This document shows positions 54,007 through 61,768 of a DNA stretch of 64,000 nt, piece by piece (the first letter of the stretch is position 1; every line of letters begins with the position of its first letter). The stretch is from contig OU744726.1 in the NCBI GenBank assembly GCA_916613615.1, positions 55,072,987 through 55,136,986 on the forward strand, given 5' to 3'. The translations under genes and the position numbers were made by a program. The stretch comes from Steromphala cineraria (taxonomy: Eukaryota > Mollusca > Gastropoda > Trochida > Trochidae). Under the pieces are notes generated by a model. It was not told the origin of the DNA. It did not search any database and saw only the letters and a list, made by a program, of their open reading frames with translations.

Positions 54007-55872
54007 GGAATGATTGCCCGCATTGAGGCTGTCAGCTTTCCAATCAGACTCGCTAGATGCCTGATTTTTACTGGTCTTTTCTTCAGGAAAATACGGCATA
54101 TTGAGATAATATTCTCCACCTTTTCTTGGGGAAGTATCAGTGCGAGGGAGTTTGAATCGAGGTGGAGACCTTCCATCTTGAAATGCTCGTACAGAATGTA
54201 CGTATTCAGGGCTTTCAAGTTTATTATAGGTCTCTGACCTCCCCCTTTTTTGGGGACTACAAACAGATGGCTCAGGAACTGTACTTGGTCCTGAGTTTGA
54301 GAAAGGGGAACATGTTCTATGACCTGTTTCTCCAACATTGCCTGAACTTCCTCGTTCAATACTACCTGATCTGCAGTTGGCAGTTTTGGTTAATGGCATT
54401 TTGTTGAGAGTGGTTTGTTTAGAAAAGTGAAACTGAAGCCTGTCACCGTTCTTAAGATCCAAGGGTCTGAACTGATCTTTTCCCAATTTTGACTGAACAT
54501 TCGGATTCGACCTCCGATGATTGACTCTTTCACTGTTATTTGTTCTAAATCTAACTCTCGAATTTTTGGCAAAACTTGGAGAGATTGAAGTGAACGAGGA
54601 GGTTGAAGCAATGTGTGAGAACAATCTTTGTGTACATTTGACCCACCTAGAGTAATTGTTCTTCCTGTTTTGTCCGGGTTGACCACCTCTGCCTCTGGAA
54701 GAGTTGCCACGGAAACCGCCTCTACCGAAGGAGGCCTTGACTCTGAAAGCGCCCCCAGGGAAACCCCTTGGTTCTGGGGGCCCCGGCCGAAAGGGCTGCT
54801 CGTCAGGCTTCGAAAGCGTTGACGAGGGCCTCTTTTTGAATGATGACTTTTTGGCTGACAGTCTTTCAGCATAAAAAATGTCACGCGCCTTTGATTTGCG
54901 CTTAGACTCCTTCAAGAGGGTGTCATACATTTTTTCACCAAAGAGTTTGCCCTCTGAAAGAGAAAAGTTTTTCTCGTGTTTGAGAATGAGGCGCTTTGCT
55001 TGTTTAGCGTCTTTTGACAGTTTTGATAGGATACTCATTCTTCTGTAATAGTTCATGGACACATTTGCTTGTCCAATTAAACATACTGTTTTCTCCACAA
55101 TACCGAGGAGTTCGAAAATGTCAATGTCGGCTGGACAGACACCCCTGCGAATGTTATCTAGGTTGTGCCGCATGTGACAGAGGGAACCCATGGCATTTAA
55201 AATGCGATTTTGTATGAATTGTTGAGCATAGCCATACTTTTTCTCAAAAGTTCTCCACTTTGCCGTGAAAAGATCATCAACATATGCATCAATAGCAGGG
55301 GCATGCAGACATGGCTCGTCTGGGACAGGGAGGTCCTCAAGAATACCCTCATCTAACTTCTTATCAGAACAGAATTTTGTGAAGTAAGTAGAAACCTGAT
55401 CTGCTAGGTGTCTAGGTAGAGAACAGGCAGAAGGGTCATGTGAATCAGCCAATGAAAAGGGGACATAAATATCACCTTTGTCACTCTCCATTGGAGGTTC
55501 ATTCTTTGCATGATTTTGGGAAGGTTCGATATCCGAACAGTCTGATGTGTCAGAACCGTCAGATTGACTATCAGTGTCAGACGAAACGCTAGAGTCAGAA
55601 TCTGATGAGTCCGATTCTATCGCAATACGTGCGTTCTTTCTCGCACGTTTTTGCTTAGTTTTATTGCTATTTGTGTCAACTTTCCTTTTACCTGAACCAG
55701 ATCGCTCCTATTTTTTGGTGTCGGGCATGCCCGGACCATCCATGTGGTTGTTCGGCATGTAATTATTATTGTTGTTGTCAGACCTAATCGCCTCTACGGG
55801 CAAGTTTCTCTGAGAAGACACTGGGTCATCCGCTGACCGTTTGTGTCCGTTAGAATAACCTTCAGGGTTCAT
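53980..55872 (-). pseudogene. DIRS-like ORF1 (capsid/gag-like), broken by one stop
   Basis: The likely start is the ATG at 55,870-55,872 (MNPEGYSNG...). An in-frame TAG at 55,708-55,710 interrupts it, and the same frame then stays open for more than 1.7 kb. Order along the protein: an Asn-rich segment, a Lys/Arg-rich stretch, a Ser/Asp-rich acidic low-complexity stretch, then from the ATG at 55,491 a helical region of about 200 residues (with HAPAIDAYVDDLF near residue 63), and a glycine/arginine-rich RGG-type tract at residues 250-272, expected to bind nucleic acid. Beyond about residue 320 the frame overlaps the polymerase and is probably a shadow, so the true C-terminus is uncertain. The last residues are read from satellite DNA. 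It is not functional as it stands unless the TAG is read through. Confidence 0.7.
54006..54530 (-). pseudogene. DIRS-like reverse transcriptase fragment with catalytic core deleted
   Basis: This frame is offset from ORF1. It opens with an IIGGRIR...SSDPW segment (from about 54,515), meets an in-frame TAA at 54,390-54,392, and continues with HLFVVPKKGGGQRPIINLKA, the RT fingers motif, and YEHFKMEGL. At about 54,163 it passes directly, still in frame, into LDSNSLALILP...RHLASLIGKL, which in intact relatives lies after the palm, near the RNase H connection. The segment holding the catalytic aspartates is therefore missing; from the family, that is roughly 130 residues. The frame then enters satellite DNA and stops at about 53,985. 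No active enzyme can be made. Confidence 0.8.
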
Positions 55873-55914
55873 ATTGACAAAGAAATAGAAAAACTTACTC
55901 TTTATACAAAACAC
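54007..55914 (-). mobile_element. Degenerate DIRS-like retrotransposon, 3' truncated
   Basis: Transcription direction is minus. From its 5' side (right) it has a capsid-like ORF, an overlapping reverse transcriptase start and the beginning of the region leading to RNase H. It then stops at the satellite boundary at about 54,006. Full DIRS elements also have an RNase H domain, a tyrosine recombinase (often a methyltransferase-like domain) and inverted or split terminal repeats; none of these is visible here. The RT motif order GGR...SDPW, VPKK-GGGQRP and HLASLIGKL fits DIRS/Ngaro-type polymerases, by family recall rather than a search. The outer 5' boundary is unclear and may extend past 55,914 towards the GCGAGAT hairpin. 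Confidence 0.75.
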
Positions 55915-55966
55915 GTGTGATTACATGGAGGCCATGATGAAGAAGGGCTTCTGGGTACGTTATTTT
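55915..55966. other. 5' flank or leader of the DIRS-like element
   Basis: This short stretch upstream of the capsid-like ORF has an AGAAGGGCTTCT inverted repeat (near 55,941). On the minus strand, just to its left at about 55,895-55,900, there is a GTAAGT that could serve as a splice donor. I cannot say whether it is element leader or host DNA. Confidence 0.3.
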
Positions 55967-56178
55967 GCGAGATCTCGCGTAGCGAGATTTTAGCTTTTTA
56001 AAGATGGCCGACTTCCGTATTTCATGATGAAGATACCATATCATATCTACCATGTTTATGAGATGAAATTGTCTACTCTGCGATAGTTTTTAATCGGTTG
56101 ATTCAATACGACACTACTGTGTTCTCTCACTAGCGACAGACCGGAACTCCTCCAGTGGGTGTCTGCGCATGCGCCAAT
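55967..56178. promoter_or_regulatory. Cluster of promoter-type motifs (GCGAGAT hairpin, YY1-, ETS-, NRF1-like, CCAAT)
   Basis: A 12-bp palindrome GCGAGATCTCGC (55,967-55,978) overlaps an ATCTCGC-GTA-GCGAGAT hairpin (55,972-55,988). Then come AAGATGGCCG (56,001-56,010, YY1-like, plus orientation), ACTTCCG (56,011-56,017, ETS-like) and GCGCATGCGC with adjacent CCAAT (56,164-56,178, NRF1-like plus CCAAT box). This set is typical of TATA-less animal promoters. It could serve the retroelement or a plus-strand transcript, or be chance. No matching first exon is seen. Confidence 0.4.
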
Positions 56179-56857
56179 CGATAAGAAATTTACTGTGAAA
56201 GCTGTGAATTGGGCAGTGTAGTTTAAAAGCCGTATTTAGGCAGGTTGCCGTCCGATTTCGAAAATTCAAAGTTGACTCAAATTGGAAGCCGCTTTTTATG
56301 AATCCCGAAAGTGGCCATAGACCATTTCAGTCCCCCTTTAAACAATTATAATCTCTTTGTAAGCCACGACATGTTGGTTGCTTATTTTCTCAAGCTGTAC
56401 CTTCCAGCTTTGTTGTGTGAAACAAATTTGCCAATTTTACACCCCTTTTCTTGTCTCTTTATTCATGTTAGTTAAAAAGATAAAACAACAGATGAAGTTA
56501 AGATATATTTCCTTTTTTTGATGTTGGATAATTACCAACTTAGTAAGTAACATATTAAAATGGATTATTACAGAAAAGTGGATTGTAAAGAAAATATACA
56601 GTTCTTAAAGGAATTTTTAACATGCCGTGATAGCTTGGGAGTGGTAAAAAAAGTATGGAATGACACCGGTAAAATTAATGGAAACAAGCTTAGGACGTAA
56701 AGATGTTTTAAATATAACTCTGATGTAAGCTATGTAAAGAATGTATGGAAAAGAGAAGAAAGAAGCGTAATCGCAAAGTTCCGGACTGGTTGCCTCCCTT
56801 TAGCAAATGTCATCAAATGTAGTTGTGCCTTTTGGGGTTTTCAACTTTCTGGATTTT
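56179..56857. other. Intergenic, no gene recognised
   Basis: This is AT-rich unique-looking sequence. A 46-codon ATG frame at 56,560-56,700 on the plus strand has no recognisable similarity and is not called. I see no RNA gene or clear repeat. Confidence 0.5.
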
Positions 56858-57152
56858 TATGCCCCCGAATCGGAGATTCCGGGGGTATATTGTTTTTCAC
56901 CTGTCCGTCTGTCCGTTTGTCCACAAAAACTTTAACCTTGGTCATAACTTTTGATTGGTCGGAGCTAGGTCTTTGATACTTGACATATGCATCCGGGGGC
57001 ATTCGTGTTTCACAAACACATCTTGTTTTATTTTCCCAGTTTCCATGGAAACGCAACTTAGAAATGTGTTTCCGGAGCAGAATTTGAAAACTGTTACGGC
57101 TAGCTCAATGAAACTGTTTACAAATGTGCCTTTTGGTGTTTTCAAATTGTAG
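56815..57152 (+). repeat. CCCCCG-hairpin dispersed repeat with GTCCGTCTGTCCG tract
   Basis: CCCCCGAATC (56,862-56,871) pairs with GATTCCGGGGG (56,875-56,885). It is followed by TATATTG, a CTGTCCGTCTGTCCG run, and further on GGGGGCATTCGTG and a TTTCACAAACAC segment. This layout resembles a repeat family widespread in bivalve genomes (from memory, not a search). An imperfect direct repeat, GTGCCTTTTGG(G/T)GTTTTCAA, flanks it about 300 bp apart near 56,825 and 57,126. No transposase ORF is present. Confidence 0.55.
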
Positions 57153-57217
57153 GGAGTTTAAAATCAATGACATTCTTCATTCCAACATCACCATTAATTT
57201 TTAAACTGTGTCTAGCC

Positions 57218-57299
57218 CATCTTCCGAAAACATCGGGCGAGATATGCATTTACAAGAAATAAATGCATAGACTATCTCGCCCGATGCGTGCGGAAGATG
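57218..57299. mobile_element. 82-bp minimal MITE (two inverted repeats only)
   Basis: The element starts CATCTTCCG and ends CGGAAGATG. It is essentially two facing terminal repeats (CATCGGGCGAGATATGCATTT and its complement) with only a few bases between them. It is flanked by TGTCTAGCC (57,209-57,217) and TGTCTAACC (57,300-57,308), a 9-bp target duplication with one mismatch. The same terminal sequence bounds the larger element at 58,539. A 9-bp duplication would fit a Mutator-like transposase acting in trans, but the superfamily is an inference. Confidence 0.85.
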
Positions 57300-57308
57300 T
57301 GTCTAACC

Positions 57309-57651
57309 AAAGAATGAAGATGTTTCCATCAAACAGGATGGTTGTTTTCCTCTCTCTTCACATTAACCCTTGAAACATGATGATGGCATAACATAAGCAT
57401 TTTCTAATTAAAAAGACGTAGATGTGGTTAATCATTGTCTTATGTTCGTTATTAAAAGTCAAAATTAGCTGCATGTATGAATACAAAATTATTCACACAA
57501 TCAGTATATCAAAATATATGTTTAAACTGATCATTCAACTTCTGTGGGGCCGGGGGATAAGCCATCTCTTCTGATGGCTGGCTCTTGTCTAATAGCATCA
57601 GGTAGAAAAGAATTGCTGCACAAATCACCACGGCAGAGTAATTTATGGATG
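57309..57651. other. Intergenic, no gene called
   Basis: This is AT-rich sequence without a recognised element. On the minus strand, 57,509-57,655, a frame encodes a hydrophobic run (AVVICAAILFYLMLL) followed by a charged, proline-containing tail and a stop. It lacks a visible splice acceptor or start and abuts the neighbouring MITE, so it is not called as a gene. Confidence 0.4.
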
Positions 57652-57935
57652 TACCATATTTCCTTAATTACACGCCGGGCGTCTATTATTTTCAAAAGGT
57701 CTACATCATAGGCGTCTATTTGAGGCAGGCTTCTATTCAAGGCATGCGTCTATTTCGTAAAAAGCGAAACCGTTTAGACTATTGTGTAACAAAATCAGAT
57801 AATTTAACAAAAAAGAAGCGTTTATTTTAAACTTGGTTTACGCGGCGTTTAATTAAGGCAGGCGTTTATTATTTTCAGAAAGTCTTATGCAAGGGCGTCT
57901 ATTCGAGGCAGGCGTGTAATTAAGGAACTACGGTA
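57652..57935. mobile_element. 284-bp TA-type MITE
   Basis: The left end TACCATATTTCCTTAATTAC and the complement of the right end, TACCGTAGTTCCTTAATTAC, match at nearly every base over about 25 bp, both running into ACGCC. The ends are TA...TA, as expected for Tc1/mariner-like insertion. The interior is built from degenerate GCGTCTATT and GAGGCAGGC motifs in both orientations, so much of the element can fold back. No transposase is encoded. Confidence 0.75.
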
Positions 57936-58529
57936 TCTACTATTAGAAGAGGTATTATTAATACAAGTTTATCAGTTTGTTCACCAATCCTTACTTATTT
58001 TCATGATATGAATATGTTTCAATCAAGTTCACCCACCTTAGAAGTGAAATGCGTAGAAGCCATCTTGTACAAACATGTAATAACAACCCTTGGTAATTTG
58101 TACGCGAGGTCACGGTACACGTTTAATTTTAACTCAACAGAAAAAACAATGCATTGTACGTATTGTGTCCATCTTTATTAATTTGATTATAAGTTAATAT
58201 CTTAAACTTACATTAACTATCTGGCGTTATCTGTGAAATATTATGATTTAAACAGAATCTTATTTCCAAAACAAGATAGTTATTTACAAAATTAAATGCG
58301 ACATATACAAATTTAAAGGAAAAGGGATCAGCAAACAGGCTAAAGTAGCCTATATAAATGCCTCTCCTAAGATACACTTACTGAACAATTGTGATTTCAT
58401 TTATGGAAAATACAAGAAATTGTAACTACGCTTGTAATAACACCTTACTAATACTGATAAATTAAACTAAAATTTGCATTTGGTACCATATTGATATTGA
58501 AAGCTAAGAAAAACGATTGATATCATTCA
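57936..58529. other. Intergenic, no feature seen
   Basis: AT-rich sequence with no open frame of interest, RNA gene or clear repeat that I can recognise. Confidence 0.5.
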
Positions 58530-58538
58530 TATAATGAT

Positions 58539-59300
58539 CATCTTCCGAACGCATCGGGCGAGATATGCATTTACAAGAAATCCATATTCACCCTTGCGAC
58601 AACTCGACGGGGAAGTTGTGACAGAAAGTAGCCTGATTATTAATCTATGGTGTAGGCCAATCAAAAGCGAGGATACAAAAACATCACACGTAGAATCTAT
58701 CGCGATGTTTTACCAACAATTAAGCGCCGGCAAATATTTTCCAAATCATTTCTGGTTATACAGGTAGGCCTATTATTTTATATGAACAATGGCATGTCAT
58801 TGTATATTTCAGTGGCATGCCACACTAAACTCAACATTTGCAAGATCGATTACGATTTGCAGCACAAACTTTTAAACACTACGTGCGGTCAAATGTTTTC
58901 CCTCATCTATTTATTAACGATGTGCAACCACAAACATATTTGACTTTCAAATTACCTTATAAATATATTTCAATTGAGCACACAAAATTGGAATAAAACG
59001 ATGCGATGTCTAAATAGAAACTGAGAAATACAGCCTTATTCTACTCAGTATTTTGGTGACCTTCATCGTTTTTATGACTGTTGTCACAACGTAACTAAGG
59101 GATTAATTTGAAATTAAATTTCGAGTTCGAGTTGGACTGACCGGGTTCGTAACAAGCGATTTGATTGGTAAATGCAAGGGACGTAACTCTCTTTGTCCTA
59201 CAGGGGGCGCTGACAGAGTCACAACTTTCCCGTAGAGTTGTCGCAAGGGTGAATATGAATTTCTTGTAAATGCATATCTCGCCCGATGCGTGCGGAGATG
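58539..59300. mobile_element. 762-bp MITE with 84-bp terminal inverted repeats and 9-bp target duplication
   Basis: The left terminal repeat is 58,539-58,622 and the right is 59,218-59,300. They pair over about 84 bp with only a few mismatches and one 1-bp gap. Perfect 9-bp copies of TATAATGAT flank the element (58,530-58,538 and 59,301-59,309). The termini match those of the 82-bp element at 57,218. The interior has no transposase-like frame, so this is a non-autonomous element. The long inverted repeats and 9-bp duplication suggest the Mutator-like superfamily, though that is not proven. It carries a CTCF-like motif just inside the right repeat. Confidence 0.9.
59197..59212 (+). promoter_or_regulatory. 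CTCF-like motif inside the MITE
   Basis: CCTACAGGGGGCGCTG matches the core of the animal CTCF binding consensus (CC-NNN-AGGGGGCGC) closely. It lies 5 bp inside the right inverted repeat of the 762-bp element. Binding is not shown; AGGGGGCGCT can also occur in repeats by chance. Confidence 0.4.
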
Positions 59301-59321
59301 TATAATGATAGACCGATTTTA

Positions 59322-59546
59322 TCATAGTTTAGTTTTCATTCTTTGACAAAGATTCGTCGCTGCTTTTAATAGTTTGTAAGCTGATGTTTCATATATTGGG
59401 CATTTTAGAAAATAATGAAAATGATCTTCCCGAGTGTTTCTACAAGAACAAAGACGACAAACCTCTGTCACACAAATGAGAATTAAGGTCACTGCACCCA
59501 AGTCGAATGCAACAAAAATAATTTGATTTCGCCTTTGACCATACAA
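59322..59546 (-). pseudogene. LINE reverse transcriptase C-terminal fragment (zinc-knuckle-like)
   Basis: The frame contains C-x2-C-x10-H-x4-C in CRLC...EDHFHYFLKCPIY (residues 30-51 of 74). This is the pattern at the C-terminus of many LINE polymerases, after the RT domain. No RT palm is present, and the fragment abuts the MITE target duplication on its left. It faces away from the LINE fragment at 59,574. Recognition is by motif only. Confidence 0.5.
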
Positions 59547-59573
59547 TGTCTATCTCTTGAATGTTGGAGATAG

Positions 59574-60155
59574 ATGTCATTCGAAGGAAAAAACATTTTA
59601 AAATCTGTTAGTGATTTAGCATATCTTACATTTATATCTAATGCATTCCAAGATTATACAGACAATATAAAAGCCTTCTTGTACCAGAGACTACTAAGTA
59701 ATAAAAAACATAGAGATGTTTTAGTTAGGATTAGAGCCGGTATTTTACGATTAAAGGTAAATGAAGGGAGATGGATGGGAATTGATTATGAAGAGCGTGT
59801 ATGCCCCATGTGTAACAAAGGAATAGAAGATGAGTTTTATTTTGTATTGATTTGTGAATATTATGATAATTTAAGAACTATGTATATACCACATATGTAT
59901 TATAATAATCCATCCATTTATAAATTCAACCAATTGATCTCGTCAGCATCTCCAGAATTACTAAACAATCTTTGTAAATATTTATGTCTAAGTTTTGAAT
60001 TAAGACATAAACATATTAATAAGTAGTTATCATTCAATTAAGCTTGTTATATGCTTACAATTTCATTTTATATGATGTGTATCTACAATTGTATATATGT
60101 ACTCTTGTATATGGGCCAATGGCCTTCATGCAAATAAACGACTTGAACTTGAACT
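59574..60155 (+). mobile_element. 5'-truncated LINE: RT C-terminus plus 3' UTR and TTGAACT tail
   Basis: The 150-codon frame (59,574-60,026) matches the tail of CR1/L2-type LINE polymerases: VRIRAGILRLKVNEGRW, then ERVCPMC...EDEFYFVLICEYY (C77, C80, C94), then a leucine-rich end. The histidine normally found in the ED-FHF motif is tyrosine here (residue 89), so the metal site is damaged. An in-frame TAG lies just before the first ATG. The 3' UTR has AATAAA (60,133) and ends in a short ACTTGAACTTGAACT repeat (60,141-60,155), a typical 3' end for this kind of element. It is a dead-on-arrival 5' truncation. Confidence 0.75.
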
Positions 60156-61085
60156 GAATAGGGGATGGAAGAAAAGAATTATTATATTGGAATAATTGCC
60201 ACGTGGTCCATTTCAGATTATCAGAATTTTATGAGCTTCTGATATGGTATTCTAAATTGAAACAGCTTTCAAACAAAAACTTTCGTAATGAATGTTTATG
60301 CTTTTGTCAATAAGAAATAGGTCATCATCTACAGAACATTAAAGTCACCAAATTACCAGCTGACGTCTCTGTATGGAAACATCCCAAGTCTTAGACAGCT
60401 TCAAACAACATTTATGGTTGAGTGCACAGCTAAACCTCAGACTGTTGCCCATATCTGACAACGGATCCAGAAAGAACAATATCATAGAAACATTAAAACC
60501 TAACAGAAAAGTCAAAATAAAAGGTTCCAACTGAAAGACAATGTATCCAAACTAAATGAAGCAGGTTATAAATCAAATATATAATGAAAAGTTCAGCCAT
60601 GCGCTTCCTTTTTCTTACACAAAATGAATTCAAGGTCTTTACACAAAAATGGACTTTATGTGAATCGTCATAATTTTTGGTTTTCTGACTATGGATGACT
60701 GGTTTGTGTGATGAAATTTTTGACACTATCAAAATAATACATTAAGCAATAATGTACAATTATCAGTAAAATATTCAAAATCTAAAAATTTCAAAATATG
60801 TGCTACTGGTCCTTTTACATACAGATCCATTGCAAGAATTTGGGTTTTTCTGTACAGTTTTGCAACATAAAGCCAGTGTGCAGCAAGTGTCCGACTGCAT
60901 CAGAGAACATCTCATTACCGTACTTCCTTTTTGATAAATGTAAGCAGTGTATACTTTTAAATGAAAAAATCTCAATAGGTAACATATACCTTTGTTTTCA
61001 TTATCATGGAAAATTGTATTTTCAAATAAAACATCTCATTACTTCAAAATTTATCTCAGAGGAGCACTAATTAGGACTGCTCCAT
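60156..61085. other. Intergenic, with a possible LINE relic
   Basis: No gene is recognised. Around 60,340-60,440 on the plus strand, LPADVSVWK in one frame and SFKQHLW in another resemble the end of a LINE polymerase after frameshifts. This is weak and could be chance. The rest is AT-rich and featureless by eye. Confidence 0.3.
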
Positions 61086-61089
61086 TTCA

Positions 61090-61400
61090 GCCATGGGTGA
61101 TGTGTTAATTAACCCCCTACTAAAGTGTCTAAGATTTGGCTGTCTAAGATATGGTTGTCTTTGGGACATATTAAATTATGATCCTCACTAGTCAAGAAGT
61201 ATGCACAAAGTTTCAGGTTTCTAGGCCTTTCGGTTCTGGAGAAGAAGTTAAAGCCTCTGTGTAAAAATCATAAAAGTTTGTTTTTTTATAGATATAAATA
61301 TAGATACAGTATATAGCGGAACAACAGAACCACGGAGAGAACTGAAAACATTATGTTTCTGGCATAGCTTTGAGGGGGACATACCGGGTACAAATCTATC
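61090..61400 (+). repeat. Possible dispersed molluscan repeat
   Basis: The segment CAAAGTTTCAGGTTTCTAGG followed by a GGTTCTGGAGAAGAAGTT run (61,208-61,250) is a phrase I associate with abundant bivalve repeats. Boundaries, terminal repeats and target duplication are not visible. It is assigned from memory only. Confidence 0.3.
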
Positions 61401-61768
61401 TGATAGTTTTTTTGTGTAGAAATAATTGATAGTTTCTCATTAGAGTTGTGAGAATGAATTCATTTCAAATTATGATACCTAACACTATATTTCAGAACAA
61501 AACGTTTTGTATACTACTTTTAAGATATCCTATATATACATATAAAAACATTTTTTAACATATTAATTTTTAAGCAAAATAAAAAACTGAAGCCAACAAA
61601 ATGAATCATGATGTACAGACATCATGTCATGAGAAGTATATAATCAGATTAAGTATTACAATTCTCTATACTATAATATGTTGTCCCATTTCTAGTTAAC
61701 ATAATGGAATTGTCCAATGAATATGACTGTTTGTAAGTGTCAACAATTCTGACTTTCTGGCTATTTTT
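61401..61768. other. Probable 3' UTR / downstream flank of the minus-strand gene
   Basis: This AT-rich sequence lies just downstream (minus sense) of the stop codon at 61,769. I found no AATAAA on the minus strand here, so the polyadenylation site is not located. Confidence 0.35.

Noticed and set aside
54162..54407. Plus-strand 81-codon frame over the reverse transcriptase relic
   Set aside because: It is antisense to clearly recognisable polymerase motifs on the minus strand.
56560..56700. 46-codon ATG frame on the plus strand
   Set aside because: It is short, in AT-rich DNA, with no recognisable motif or splice context; such frames are expected by chance.
58534..58767. 77-codon frame overlapping the left end of the 762-bp MITE
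   Set aside because: It begins in the flanking target duplication, reads through the inverted repeat and has no transposase-like content.
60798..61070. 90-codon cysteine-containing plus-strand frame
   Set aside because: CSKC and CKQC pairs are present but do not form a recognised zinc motif, and there is no other coding evidence.
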